Origin: Semisulcospira habei | Taxonomy: Eukaryota; Mollusca; Gastropoda; Semisulcospiridae | Reading direction: 5' to 3' | Assembly (NCBI GenBank): GCA_036245525.1 | Contig: BTPG01000007.1 | Coordinates: 161,565,452-161,629,451, forward strand | Length of the DNA: 64,000 bases | Shown here: positions 42,450-53,190 of the stretch, piece after piece | Numbering within the stretch: the stretch's first letter is position 1 | Layout of the letters: every line of letters begins with the position of its first letter | The notes under the pieces: model-generated | What the model was told of the DNA's origin: nothing | The model's database searches: none | The model's input: only the letters and a program-made list of their open reading frames with translations | Made by a program: the position numbers and the translations under genes

Positions 42450-43030
42450 TGACATAGGACCGCACAACGTTTTCCTCAAATACGTCGGCAAAGAAACACA
42501 TTTCTGTACCACTTTAACTCATTCGAGACGTGCCGCCTCCGGATACGCGGCTTATGCCGCGTATCCGGAGGCGACACGTCTCGAATGAGTTAAGAACAAA
42601 TATGACTTAGTGCCAATTGACCTAATACGGAATATGTTTTACTGAACTCCTATGATTTGTCGATTTTGCTTTTACAGTCGTTAACGAATTGGTGGAAAGA
42701 CAAGAACAAGCCATTTTCAGTACCCTAACAGAGCCCCGGCAGACTTCAATATATATCGAAGTCAAGCATGCAGACTTCATGTATGCCTGCGCTGCTTCAG
42801 GCTTAATTTATCCGGGGCCCATTTAGGGATGTAAAATCAGTCGCTTCATGAGAACATCCAAATCTGTGCGACTGTACAGTAAAGCTGACACATCGTTCGA
42901 GTTTCTTAAAAAGTAAATCGTATTAGGTCAACTGTCACTGAAGGATATTTGCTCTAAGGTTGGTATAGAAAAGTGGTTCTTTGCGGAGATATTTGCGAAA
43001 AACGTGCTTTCCGATGACAAACGACCTATT
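42449..43030. repeat. Left arm of a large inverted repeat
   Basis: Pairs with 43585-44975 on the other strand (for example GGTTGGTATAGAAAAG at 42958 with CTTTTCTATACCAATC at 43626). It contains the type B hairpin at 42514-42593. Its TTAA at 42906-42909 is the empty counterpart of the type C insertion in the other arm. Confidence 0.85.
42514..42593. mobile_element. Short TTAA hairpin type B (perfect copy)
   Basis: 80 bp: TTAACTCATTCGAGACGTGC ... GGATACGCGGC TTAT ... CGTCTCGAATGAGTTAA. The arms are ~38 bp with a single mismatch. The other arm of the inverted repeat has a single TTAA (44892-44895) at the matching place. Confidence 0.95.
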
Positions 43031-43118
43031 GTGGTTATGGTCGCTTTGGACTGCAGTCTTGCAAATCTGTGCTTTAAAAAATAAGTAAAATATACAGTGA
43101 TGACATAAACTGAGGCTA

Positions 43119-43344
43119 TTAACCCATATCATACTGAGGCTAAAAGCTTCAAATTTGTTCACTGCCAGATGCATGCTACATTACAGTACTTGCAGATAAG
43201 GATATAGACCAATGGCTTTAGTTCAAGGGTGGTGCCAGAATAGTTTGGCGCCTCTAGAGGCGCCAAGCTATTCTGGCACCAACCTTGAACTATTTTGGTC
43301 AAACTTGTTTCACACACTGGTGTATTCCGAATGATAAGGGTTAA
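43119..43344 (+). mobile_element. TTAA palindrome type C-like (complete)
   Basis: 226 bp from TTAACCCATATCATACTG to GAATGATAAGGGTTAA. The core loop is GGCGCCTCTAGAGGCGCC. Confidence 0.85.
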
Positions 43345-43686
43345 CCCATTCAGTGACTGAACGCCTGGGGACCCAAATGTTTTCATTGTTATATCCGACA
43401 TTTTGTTATAAGCGAAGTAATTTGTATAGACGAGTGTTGCCGGTACGTCTGAAAAAGTGTTGCTATATCCGACGTTTGTTATGTCCAACCTTGTTATGTG
43501 ATATGTAACAACAACAACAACAACAACAACAACAGTGTTTAGAAGTATAGGTCGTGCAACTGAATATAAGTCGATTGACATCGGGGCGTACAACGTTGTT
43601 CGAAGATATGTCTGCAAAGAGCTACTTTTCTATACCAATCTTCGAACACATATCATTCAGTGAAAGTTGATCTAATAAGATTTCCT

Positions 43687-43900
43687 TTAACTCATTCTAC
43701 CCCAGACACTCCACAGCAAGATAAGGATCGACCATGACAGTTCAAGGGTGATGCCAGAATAGCTTGGCGCCTATGGGTGCCAAGCTATTCTGGCATCACT
43801 CTTGAACTATCATGGTCGATCTGTGTCCTGCACTAGAGTGCAGTCTTCAGAGGACAACGGCAAAATTTGGGGATTTCGGTCTTGGGGTAGAATGAGTTAA
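43687..43900 (+). mobile_element. TTAA palindrome type C (complete)
   Basis: 214 bp, TTAACTCATTCTACCCCAG to TTGGGGTAGAATGAGTTAA, 17-bp terminal inverted repeats. The core is GATCGACCATGACAGTTCAA ... GGCGCCTATGGGTGCC. Confidence 0.95.
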
Positions 43901-44464
43901 AGAAACTCCGATTAATGTGTCAGTTAAAAATTAGGATTTTTTTCTTCCTCATGAAATGGCTGATTTTACACCCCTAAATGTGCCCCAGACATATTAAAGT
44001 ACCATTACGCGTAAATTTGAAGACACATTTCAGCACATTTGTGTTTGTTATGCCTTGTCGACACAGCTAATGAACTGTAACAGCAGTTGGGACAGGCAGC
44101 AAAATCACACGCGTAATCGCACTTATTTAATCTGCCCAGCCGTTAGCGAGTCGATCTATTTTTTGCTGTTTCTCGTACTGAAAGCGTTGTATTTATAGAA
44201 CGGAGTAGAGTCATTGTCAAATTACTTGATATCAAAACGACGTGTGCTGAACTGGAGTGTCCTGTGTTTAAATGAACCATACCTAGACCTGTGTGTAGCG
44301 TTTGGTAACCATGTGTTACAGAAGTGTACCGTTTGAACAGTTACGGCGGCAGTGGGCCTTTAAGCCCATTATAAAGAAGATCCATTTTTAACGTGAATTG
44401 GCCAAGTTTTTAAATCTTAAACAGCGCAGGCATACATGAAGTCTGCATACTTGACCTCGATATT

Positions 44465-44732
44465 ATCTATCTATCTATCTATATCCCGTAGTCTTGTCGA
44501 CCGTTGGGGCACCACTGATGACTTGGCAACCAGCTCCCCTCCATTCCTCTCTGTTCTCTGCCATTTTCAGCGTATTGCCCAGCGTCAGTCCTGTCCACTC
44601 TGAGATATTGTCCTCCCATCTTTTCCTCTGTCTTCCTCTCCTTCGTCCTCCTTGCACAGTGCCTTGCAGGATTGTTTTGGCAAGCCCTGCTGAACGCGTG
44701 ACATGCCCATACCACTTCAGTTTGCGTTATAT
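44465..44732 (-). mobile_element. LINE 3' fragment with (TATC)n tail and 11-bp TSD
   Basis: Minus strand encodes a typical LINE C-terminus (KLKWYGHVTR; GRRRGRQRKRWEDNISEWTG; AENREEWRG) and ends in (GATA)n. Flanked by ACCTCGATATT at 44454-44464 and 44733-44743. The family differs from the 58364 LINE. Confidence 0.9.
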
Positions 44733-45075
44733 ACCTCGATATTGCCGGCTCTATTTGGCGGTATTGAAAATGGCTTGTTCTTGTCTTTTCGCCAAATTTG
44801 TACGTCTGTAGAGCCAAATCGGCAAATCATAGGAGTTCAGTAAAACTGAATATTCCATATTAGGCCAATTGGCAAAATAGGATATAAATTCTTAAAGTGG
44901 TACAGAAATATCTTTCTGTGAAGAGATATGTAGCAAAAACGGTGTGCGGTCCGATGTCAAACGGCTTATATTCAGTTGCACGCGCTTCCGCCTAATGTAA
45001 ATGTGTGCATAGAATTACGACCAAAGACCCTGTGGTAAAAAACTAACAAATACATTTATTGATAACCCGACGAAT

Positions 45076-45076
<1 letters not shown>

Positions 45077-45139
<63 letters not shown>
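45077..45139. repeat. (AAT)n microsatellite
   Basis: About 20 units, next to a type C element. Confidence 0.95.
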
Positions 45140-45140
<1 letters not shown>

Positions 45141-45146
45141 TTTACT

Positions 45147-45362
45147 CTAAACTCATTCTGCCCGCGCCACACCACAGCAAGATATGGTTCGACCATGTTA
45201 GTTCAATGGTGGTGGCAGAATAGCTTGGCGCCTTTTAGGCGCCAAGCTGTTCTGCCATCACCATTGAACTATCATGGTCGATCTGTCCTCTGAACTGTAA
45301 TGCATTCCTCAGAGGATAACTGCAAAATGTGGGTATTTCGTACCTCGGGCACCATGAGTTAA
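45147..45362 (+). mobile_element. TTAA palindrome type C
   Basis: CTAAACTCATTCTGCCCGCG to CGGGCACCATGAGTTAA. The core has GACCATGTTAGTTCAATGGT arms and loop GGCGCCTTTTAGGCGCC. Confidence 0.85.
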
Positions 45363-45439
45363 ATGCGCAATACCCTTTACAAAAAGACTACGATATGCGT
45401 TAATTCAGCCCCAGACAGCCCCAACCCAAGTCATTCAAA

Positions 45440-46140
45440 GAACGGTGGTGTCAGCAAGAGGCACAGAGCCTCATGTCCCCCCCACACACGCACACAGAGT
45501 CGCTATATCTCTTGCATTTGGGTCGTGTTCTCCTTTTCTCGGGTTAACTGCTGTGTTTAACACTGTGTGAACAAACTGAAATTTTCTACCGTCAAAGGGA
45601 CACATTGTGGACTGCGGCGTGAAAAGCAGTGCGAGCCCCCCCCCCCACCCCCCTGCCCCTCCCTCCCCCCCCCACGCCCCGCTTCCCACCTGACCCCACC
45701 CCCACCCCAATGAAAAAATGTGGGGGGAGGGGGGTGGGGGGTGGAAGGTAGCTCATCCACTCCACTCCCATTTCAATATTTTTGGAGAATGTTTTTTTAT
45801 TTTATTTTTTTTTTTAGATAAGAGAGATTAGCGAGCAAACTTCCATATGTTTATTTGTTTTTGGAGAACAAAGTGTGTTTTTTGTGTGTGAGAGAAGAAA
45901 AGATTTTGATTGTTATCTTGCTATGTTTCATTTTAGGTGGGGCAGTTGTCTTCCAAACTCCCCCTCCCCTCCCCCCCCCCTCCCCACCTCCAACCTCCCC
46001 CGTTGTTTTGATTTTCATTTAGGTGGGACTGTTGTTTATTCTACCCCGTTTGTTTGATATTTGGGGGAGGCTGGAAACTAACATTGATTGTCAGGCTCGC
46101 TGCCCCCCCCCCCCCACCCTGCCCCCCTCCCCCCTCCCCC
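45440..46140 (+). other. Degenerate type D element and poly-C/G low complexity
   Basis: A D-like segment (AGCAAGAGGCACAGAGCCTC ... TCTCTTGCATTTGGGT) at 45448-45545, then long C-rich tracts at 45635-45710, 45960-46010 and 46100-46140. Frames through these are artefacts. No gene seen. Confidence 0.6.
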
Positions 46141-47773
46141 CATGAAAATTATATTCCAACGTCCACTGAGAAAGGGTTACTAGGTAGATTAAAAAATATT
46201 TCCCAGTACACACACAAATGTCCGTCCACGATACAAGGTAGTAAGCCCAATTTTGCGAAAAGCGAGATTTCCTTGTAATACAGTGAACGTTTCGATTTTC
46301 GCAGGCAGGGTCTTTCGACTTCTCAGATAAAGCGTGGTTATGGCTTTTTAAGCGCTTGGTAAACAAACGGGGGTGCTCCTCTTAAGTGTGTCATCCCAGC
46401 GAGTACCAGATCGAACGACCGACATGAGCCTTTGTTGGACAGCGCACATAGGCACGATCCACCGATGAGCTTTGAAGTACATAGTTTCTGAAACTATTAC
46501 ACAAGCATAGACAATTTTCGTCTTACACGGTTCACAAATAGCGAACTTAATATCTTGTGAATGATAGTTCAAGGGTAGTGCCAGATTAGTTTGGCGCCTG
46601 GGAAGGCGCCAAGCTAATCTGGCACGATCCTTAAACTGTCTTAGCCAGCAATGAGCGTTGTGAAGATATTATCCATAAGCTTCGCACGACTAAAGTACTT
46701 TACACAATGCTTGCGACAAACAAAAAGACCAACCGCCAAATATAAAGCGAGAGAACTTTGTAAACAGGATCACGGGATTTACTTCCCCTGGTCCGGTAGA
46801 TGTGGCGCCACAAACCGGAATCAGAAACACGATCAATCTGTGTGTTCCTTTCTAATCTGGTGTTCTTGCTGAGAATGAAACAAGCGAGAAGCAGAACGAT
46901 CAATGAATGCGTTCTTTTTTAAAAAAGAAATTCTTGTGTATTAGCAAAGGATGAAAACAAAATGCCGGAAGTTCAGTCAGATGTTGCCAAGTTGATGGGT
47001 CCATTGTACGAAAGAGATTGAAAGACACAGAACAATGCACGGCAAAATGAGTGTGTATCGATCGCGCAGAAGCTAATATTGTTTGTAATTTACGGCACGG
47101 GTGACGGGTTTCCAGCCATTATGATCCGTGAAAAAAGTTGTCGTCTTGAAAGGGTAAAGGTAATAATATTATCGTGAATCACAAAAATCTTTTTTAAATT
47201 GTATTTCGTGAAACGTAAGAAGTTTGCCACAATGTTAAATATTTAACTTACCATCCACCCCCCACCCCCCAACCGCACCTCCTCGGTCATCTGATTTTTC
47301 GGCCACCCACCCATCGATCCGTCCGTCCATCCATCCACCCCCCCCCCACCCCCCACCCCCCCACCCCCGCACGCCCGCACGCCCGCCCCCACTTCCCTCC
47401 CCCCCCCTCACTTTTTGATATTTCAGGGGATGACGAGAAAGTGAAAGCGATTCCCACACACGCTTGGCGCGCCTACCCCACCCCCTGTTTTTTTGACTGT
47501 TTTTTTTTTTTTTTTCGGCCACTGGGGAGGAAGGCATTTTGTGTAAGGTTGAAGGTCCCCCCAAAATAAGTAATAAGTTGGAAACCCCCCCCCCCCCGCT
47601 TCACCCCTCTTTGGAGGTGACTGATCCGCCCCTGAAGCATCAAAGCGTCCAATCCAATCCAATCCAGTCCCGCCTAATCCAATACAGTCCATCACTTGAA
47701 TCCATCCATCAATCAAGTCAAATGAAAACGACCGATCGGCCACCCATAATTCATTTCTCTAATGCAAACACTA
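46141..47773 (+). other. Gene 2 intron 1 sequence, one type A remnant
   Basis: A type A core at 46558-46650 (ATGATAGTTCAAGGGTAGTG ... GGCGCC ... complement). The rest is unique or C-rich (47330-47405 and 47575-47600). Confidence 0.5.
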
Positions 47774-47992
47774 TTAACCGCTTCATTGCCACAGTACGTA
47801 AGATTTACCTGCAGTTTTCGTTTCTAAAATCTTGGTTCATTCAACGACCAAAAAGCCAACACCGTCGAAGAAACTGATCTCAGCCAGAGGCATAGATCCT
47901 TACGAGCCCCGCAGTGGCGGGGGCTCATGAGGATCTATGCCTCTTGCAGTTGGATCGTGTTCACTTTTTTTTCTCGGCAGCGAAGGGATTAA
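47774..47992 (+). mobile_element. TTAA palindrome type D
   Basis: 219 bp, TTAACCGCTTCATTGCC to GGCAGCGAAGGGATTAA. The core arms are AGAGGCATAGATCCTTACGA and complement. Ends ~60 bp before the lectin exon at 48054. Confidence 0.85.
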
Positions 47993-48042
47993 CCCTTGGG
48001 CTGTCGGTAGCGGAATTTGTGGCGATGATTGCTGCAGGAATG
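47990..48042 (+). repeat. Half of a hairpin element (30784 family) at the lectin splice site
   Basis: AACCCTTGGGCTGTCGGTAG ... GCGATGATTGCTGCAGGAAT aligns with the left arm of 30784-30830. It ends within ~10 nt of the acceptor of the CTLD exon. Confidence 0.5.
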
Positions 48043-48053
48043 AACTGTTTCAG

Positions 48054-48216
48054 GGGCACAAACGCCGACGACTTTCGTTCTGTTCACGACCGCGATGCAC
48101 TGGCACGACGCGCACGGGCAGTGTCGAAAGGTCAACATGACCCTGGCCGCCCTAGACCAGCCTGCCACCAACTACATCAAGACACTGCTGACCAAGACTT
48201 GGTTCAAGGATAGTGT
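48054..48216 (+). CDS. Gene 2 exon: N-terminal half of C-type lectin domain
   Basis: A 163-nt exon, acceptor GAACTGTTTCAG (phase 1), donor GTAAGTT (phase 2). It reads TFVLFTTAMHWHDAHGQC then NMTLAALDQPATNYIKTLL. This is the CTLD beginning: an aromatic strand, helix W-x-D-A-x-x-x-C, then L-A-x-L. The longer frame that overlaps it has no domain and is rejected. By family it forms half of a carbohydrate- or protein-binding extracellular domain. Confidence 0.85.
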
Positions 48217-48375
48217 GTAAGTTGCCTTTTTTTGGAAGCTGGAAAGTAATATGTCAGGCACGATAGGCTCCCCCTCCCCACTGCCTCCCCAACGAATGAT
48301 ATCTTCCTAAGCCACGGTGTGGTTTGGTACCATACTCCCTCCCCTCGTCCTCCCCCTTCCCACTCTCCCTTTTCT

Positions 48376-48487
48376 TTAAACCTTTCACTGCCGAGAAAAA
48401 GTGAACACAATCCAACTGCAAGAGACATAGATCCTCATGAGCCCCCGCGACTGCGGGGGCTCATGGGGATCTATGCCTCTTGCTGAG
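48376..48487 (+). repeat. Type D palindrome, left end and core
   Basis: TTAAACCTTTCACTGCCGAG, then the core GCAAGAGACATAGATCCTCA and complement around GACTGC. Confidence 0.75.
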
Positions 48488-48605
48488 ATCGGCTCGTATC
48501 CATGCTTCTTGAACGGTGTTGGCTTTCCGTCGTTCATTGAACAAAGATTTCAAAAACAAAAATGTACGTACAGTGGCAGGGAATGGGGTCACTAAGATCT
48601 TTTGT

Positions 48606-48722
48606 GTGTTGTGTTGTGTTGTGTTTGACGACGTGGGCAAGCCCTATAGAATCTTCGTTCGCGAAGTCAAGCCAAGAGAGTGTGTTGTGTTGTGTTGTGT
48701 TGTGTTGTGTTGTGTTGTTTTG
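48606..48722 (+). repeat. (TGTGT)n repeat with a 52-bp LINE 3' end inside
   Basis: Pentamer TTGTG repeats at 48606-48626 and 48679-48722. Between them 48627-48678 is the last 52 bp of the 58364-type LINE (GACGACGTGGGCAAGCCC to AAGTCAAGCCAAGAG). Confidence 0.88.
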
Positions 48723-49122
48723 CGTTGTGTGTGCGTGTTTGGTGCGTGCGTGCGTATTTGGTTTTTGTTGGTTGGGTTTTTTTTTAAAAAAATTGTTTTG
48801 TGGGTCCTTTCTTCCTTCGTTTGTTTATTTGTTTATTTCGTTCGTTCCTTCGTTCTGTTTGTTAAGAACAACTTCGATGAGCAAAAATATGATGGACCCA
48901 AATTCCGCCTTAGCTGAAGTGCAGACGTTTACAGTGCACGGGACAACTGAGGCCCACGTCGGTTCGATGGTCTTTTGCTCACTGGCACAATGATTTTCTG
49001 TGGCCTTAGTGGAATTTTCTAATAAGTAAACCACCACATTTTGTATTGACCTCCTTGACTTGCACATACCAGTTGCTATGGGACATTTTTCTGTTTTTAT
49101 TTTTTGTTCATTCAAATTTTCT

Positions 49123-49202
49123 TTAACTCATTCGAGACGTGCCGCCTCCGGATACACGGCATAAGCCGCGTTTCCAGAGGCGGCACGTCTCGAATGAATT
49201 AA
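49123..49202. mobile_element. Short TTAA hairpin type B
   Basis: 80 bp: TTAACTCATTCGAGACGTGC ... ACGTCTCGAATGAATTAA. Confidence 0.93.
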
Positions 49203-49314
49203 AATACGTTGTACGGAAATCAGAAGTTGGTCAAAATTGTACTTGTTTCGGCAGAAACAGTGGATTAAATGCCCGGACAAACATCCGATATATCGCAGGT
49301 ATTTTAGTCGACAG

Positions 49315-49332
49315 ACACACACACACACAAAC

Positions 49333-49387
<55 letters not shown>

Positions 49388-49404
49388 GGCACACACACAC
49401 ACTG

Positions 49405-49474
<70 letters not shown>
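49315..49474. repeat. (CA)n microsatellite
   Basis: Interrupted by CCTGGCA and CTGGCA. Confidence 0.95.
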
Positions 49475-49476
<2 letters not shown>

Positions 49477-49648
49477 GCTTGACGTCTTTTGTCCTCTGCG
49501 AATGTTATTTGAACAAAAACACCGGGGCACCGATAATGGGTCTCATTTGACGAAAACGGTTGATTAAAAGCCCGGACATACATGTGATATCGCGTGTTTG
49601 GATTAACAGCCCGGACAAACATGTGATATCACATGTTTATCTGAGCTT

Positions 49649-49729
49649 TTAACTCTTTCGCGACGTGCCGCAACCTGATTCGCGGCATGAAGCCGCGAAT
49701 CCAGTTGCGAGACCTCTCGAAAGTCTTAA
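49649..49729. mobile_element. Short TTAA hairpin type B (diverged)
   Basis: TTAACTCTTTCGCGACGTGC ... GCGGCATGAAGCCGC ... CTCTCGAAAGTCTTAA, ~60 bp before the lectin exon at 49793. Confidence 0.85.
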
Positions 49730-49792
49730 TCCACTGTTTCCGTCCTCAATGACTTTGTTTACTGGAACTGTTTTGCACTTGTTTCCACGCAG

Positions 49793-50034
49793 ACAAACCG
49801 ATTTTTGGGTTGGCCTTTACGACTCGGCTCCTCTGAACCAGACTAAAGCGGATGATAGTTATGCTTGGGCCTCCAGCTGCACAGGTCTGAACACAACAAC
49901 ATGGAGTGGCTGGGAGCGAGGCGAGCCACTAAACGTGGCAACAAACTGGTGCGTTTCTGTGAACAGACTTTCAGGGGAGTGGCACACGTCCTCCTGCCAG
50001 GATTATCGGCCGTTCCTGTGTCAGAAAGTTCAAG
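49793..50034 (+). CDS. Gene 2 exon: C-terminal half of C-type lectin domain
   Basis: A 242-nt exon, acceptor TTGTTTCCACGCAG (phase 2), donor GTGATT (phase 1). It encodes DFWVGLYDS, WSGWERGEPLN, NWCV and a final SCQDYRPFLCQK. These are the WIGL-like motif, the EP-x region, a WND-like WCV and the two last disulfide cysteines of a CTLD. The Ca2+ site is atypical: EPL in place of EPN or QPD, and WCV in place of WND. Sugar binding therefore cannot be assumed. Confidence 0.92.
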
Positions 50035-50156
50035 GTGATTTGTTTACACCGAATGTATCACCCCGTAGTGCGTGCGGACTCCACGTCTATAAACATCGCC
50101 TTTTGCCTCATGCACAAGGGAGTTAGACAGAAATTATTAATTATACCTGAAAAAAT

Positions 50157-50340
50157 ATCACGAGTGTTCAGTTCGACCGATAAAATGCGAGCCGTAGCTC
50201 GCATTTTATCGGTCAAACTGAGCACTCGTGATTTATTTAGCGAAACGAGAGGTCGGGCATAACTTAATTCATTTATATGATTATCTGAAAGGGTTTTAAC
50301 CTCAAAATCGTCATACTCTTTCCTTTTCAAGGTGCGGTGC
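50157..50340. repeat. Perfect-arm hairpin with flanking repeat
   Basis: The hairpin at 50157-50232 (ATCACGAGTGTTCAGTTCGA ... GCGAGCCGTAGCTCGC ... complement). The 3' flank to 50340 has a diverged copy at ~52535-52680, where poly(T) replaces the hairpin. Confidence 0.75.
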
Positions 50341-50434
50341 CACAGTTGGGTTGCTCATATTTCACCTCGCCTCAGTAGCTGATCGTATGTAGCATTGCAC
50401 AAAAAAGTGAAAAAATACGGCATTTGTTTTCTTC

Positions 50435-50885
50435 CCTACGTCACACGACCAGTCCCTTTAGCGCATATTGTACCACAAGACCGAGCAACAAAAACCCGTG
50501 TAGCGACAAATGGCGGACTTTTGTAGCCCTCTTTGTGACGCATGTATGCGAGTTTTGTTCTATAAAAGATCACCAAAACGTTCTAAAGTAAAAAGTTACT
50601 TAGTGTCGATTATGTATATATGTATATTTCTTTGACGTCAGTCATGTCTGGCGTGATCCAGGTCGGAAGATTTCTTCTTGATTTCTTTTACGAAAATAGT
50701 GAAGGAATGAAAACAAATACGTTATTGGTAGCAGGGGTTTGCTGCACAGACCCTTGTAGGCCTTCGGGAGGTCAAAGAAACCATTGTACCCCACAGGCCT
50801 TCGGGGTACAATGGTTCCTTTGACCTCCCTCAGGCTTACAAGGATCCGTGTAGCAAACCCATGCTACCAATAACTTATAATGTCG
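50435..50885 (+). repeat. Dispersed repeat G (plus copy, longest hairpin)
   Basis: Same body as 37385-37835. The terminal hairpin at ~50726-50870 is fuller here: GGTAGCAGGGGTTTGCTGCA ... CCTTCGGGAGGTCAAAGAAA, then the complementary strand. Confidence 0.8.
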
Positions 50886-51087
50886 TATGACCAGAAGAGG
50901 CTTGTTAAAAGTCATGTCAGTTTCAAATTTTAGAATCACTAGAACATATTATAGAGCCCAGCCTGCGTATGGAGCTCTAAGCACTTTACAGTTTATGTTA
51001 TATTTATAATTAACATAAATAGAAGACATTGCTATGCTGCACACTCGCTAAGACACACACACACGCACACGCACACACACACCGGCC

Positions 51088-51302
51088 TTAACTCATTCAG
51101 CCCGACGCATGTATTTCCCAAATTTTGGAGGCATCATCTAACGACTATGCACATGTTGCACGAGATAAATCGACCATGATAATTCAAAGGGTAGTGCCAG
51201 ATTAGATTAGCGCTGACAGGCGCCAAGCTAATCTGGCACTACCCTTGAATTATCATGGTCGACCCATCACCTGCTGTAGTGCGTCAGGGCTGAATGGGTT
51301 AA
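51088..51302 (+). mobile_element. TTAA palindrome type A2 (complete)
   Basis: 215 bp, TTAACTCATTCAGCCCGACG to GTCAGGGCTGAATGGGTTAA, preceded by a CA-rich tract (51053-51083). Confidence 0.92.
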
Positions 51303-51354
51303 TCTGATATCTCACACACCTCCACCCCTTCCCCACCGCGCACGTGCTCACCCA

Positions 51355-51388
51355 TTCACACACATACGCATACGCACGCATACGCACG

Positions 51389-51440
<52 letters not shown>
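51355..51440. repeat. (CA)n-type microsatellite
   Basis: CACGCATACGCACG then pure CA. Confidence 0.95.
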
Positions 51441-51442
<2 letters not shown>

Positions 51443-51495
51443 GCACCTGACCACACAGACACACTCACGCATGCGCGCATGAGAGAGCGAACTGA

Positions 51496-51927
51496 ACTGG
51501 GCGGTCCGTAGCGCAGCGGTAAAAGCGCCTGCCACCAATGCTAGAGGTCCGAGGTTCGACACCCGGTTCCGGCGTCGGACTTTTCTCCTCTAGTAAGTTT
51601 CACCGTTAATTCGGGCGGACCGTCGGGGGTTCTTTCTCCGGGCACTCCGGCTCTTCCTCCCCCGCGACTTTGGTATCAATTTCAGCCCACTTAATCAAAT
51701 TTCAAATACTATAAAACGATTTGAATTTCCAAAACTTCAGTAGCTCGCTTGAGCTTGCCCTTAGCACCATGTGAATGTTCTGTGTTTATGTACATTGTGT
51801 CAGTGAATGCGCGTGATTCACGTGAGCGTCAGTGCTTGTTGGGTTCATTTCGCGGAGGCGCTTTGAGCCGATTTTCAATATGGATAAAGCGCCTATTTAA
51901 TGCGCTGATTTATTTATTTATTTCACT
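51496..51927 (+). mobile_element. tRNA-derived SINE, full length, 9-bp TSD
   Basis: Flanked by GAACTGAAC at 51487-51495 and 51928-51936. The head has GGTCCGTAGCGCAGCGG and the B box GGTTCGACACC. The body is diverged from 29099. The tail is TTTATTTATTTATTT. Confidence 0.9.
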
Positions 51928-52080
51928 GAACTGAACCTTTAAAAAAAAATAAAGACAGTAGCCACGCAGGCCTTTTCCCACGCCTGTCCTTAATAACATT
52001 TAAATATAACACCAGAATGTGAATTACACATTTCTTTACTTTACTTCATTCAACCGTATACCATTGTGAACATTTTGCAG

Positions 52081-52359
52081 ACACCTGTCAGTATAAATCA
52101 ACACTAAACGTCTCAGCTTGTTCTCAGTCAGTGACGTGGAGCCCCACAAAGTATCAGATAACTTCCTTGGCCGGGTGTGAAACTTTGTGTGACAACTCTG
52201 CAAACAGCACAAACTTCAGATGCTGGTTCGTCTCATCGAATTTATTTAGTTTTACTTGTCAGCTGGGATATGATGCTGTTCAGCCGGATTGCGCAGACGA
52301 CCTGACAACATCGCCATCTGGAAGTTTGACGGGCAATTACAAGCGGATCTGTTACACGT
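52081..52359 (+). CDS. Gene 2 exon: Cys-rich PAN/apple-like module
   Basis: A 279-nt exon (93 codons), acceptor GTGAACATTTTGCAG, donor GTGAGT, phase 1-1. It holds about nine cysteines, with AGCETLCDN followed by FRCWFVSSN and FTCQLGYD. That order resembles a PAN/apple domain (C-x-x-L/F-C ... C-x-x-F ... C-x-L), but the match is by eye only. It follows the lectin domain in the same phase. Probable role: extracellular protein or sugar binding. Confidence 0.75.
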
Positions 52360-52491
52360 GTGAGTATAACTGTTAAATAAATCCTCTGCGCCAGTCACTT
52401 ACATAGAGATTACATTATGCCTCTCCTCCCGCCACGCAAAACAAATTACATGTGCTTAGTTTGACAGAAAAAAAAGTGCGAGTTAAGTTGT

Positions 52492-52493
<2 letters not shown>

Positions 52494-52536
<43 letters not shown>
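52494..52536. repeat. Poly(T) tract
   Basis: About 42 T in the intron after the PAN-like exon. Confidence 0.95.
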
Positions 52537-52541
<5 letters not shown>

Positions 52542-52974
52542 GAACTGAGCACGAGTGTTATTTTGGGAGGTCAGGCGTAATTTAATTTATCTGCACAACG
52601 ACTTTTTAAACGTTTTTTCGTCTTCCTCACAATCGACATATTCTTTTCTCTTGGAAGTGGCCACGAGTCGCTTCTACTTTTCCTCCAATGTTGTCAGGGG
52701 CTTATAGTTATGTTGCATATTGCTACGAAACAGTCAAAAGTGCGGCGGAGACCGCACAACCTTTATCATTACATGTGAACTGATACAGTCGAGAAGAGCG
52801 CTCTAGTTGTTACAAAACACAGCATTGTAAATCGTAGGTTAGTTCAAATTCAGATTCAATCAAGGCATGTCATTATTGAAATTTTCTATTTGAAATCTTC
52901 TGTTTCGTGCGTATAACACTGAACACCGTATCATACAAAGGCAAAATGATGATGGAACAGTGATTTCAAAATAA

Positions 52975-53051
52975 CGTCGGTGTCATGCACAAACCCTAGT
53001 ACCGTGTATTAACATATATATAAGATACGAGGTTTGTGCAGGACACCGACG
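52975..53051. repeat. Hairpin, 77 bp
   Basis: CGTCGGTGTCATGCACAAAC ... GTTTGTGCAGGACACCGACG with an AT-rich loop. Confidence 0.7.
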
Positions 53052-53190
53052 AAAGTTTCGTTTTTGTTTCACTCCCATGATTTGAAACTGAAGTAAGTTC
53101 CCAGTAATTTCAAATTTTGGCTTCGTCTGATTTCCATACGTCCTGCTGATTTGTCTGACGTTCCTGGTCGTCGAGTATATTTGTGTGCTA

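Larger units (their letters stand above)
43585..44975. repeat. Right arm of the large inverted repeat, with insertions
   Basis: Complement of 42449-43030, expanded by a type C element (43687-43900), an extra ~400 bp (43999-44395, repeated at 54520-54700) and a LINE fragment (44465-44732). Confidence 0.85.

Noticed and set aside
45471..47743. Gly/Pro-rich reading frames
   Set aside because: They come from poly-C and poly-G tracts and have no matching start, splice or domain signal.
47914..48213. 99-codon frame through the lectin exon
   Set aside because: A different frame of the same exon gives a clear C-type lectin N-terminal half and the right splice phases.
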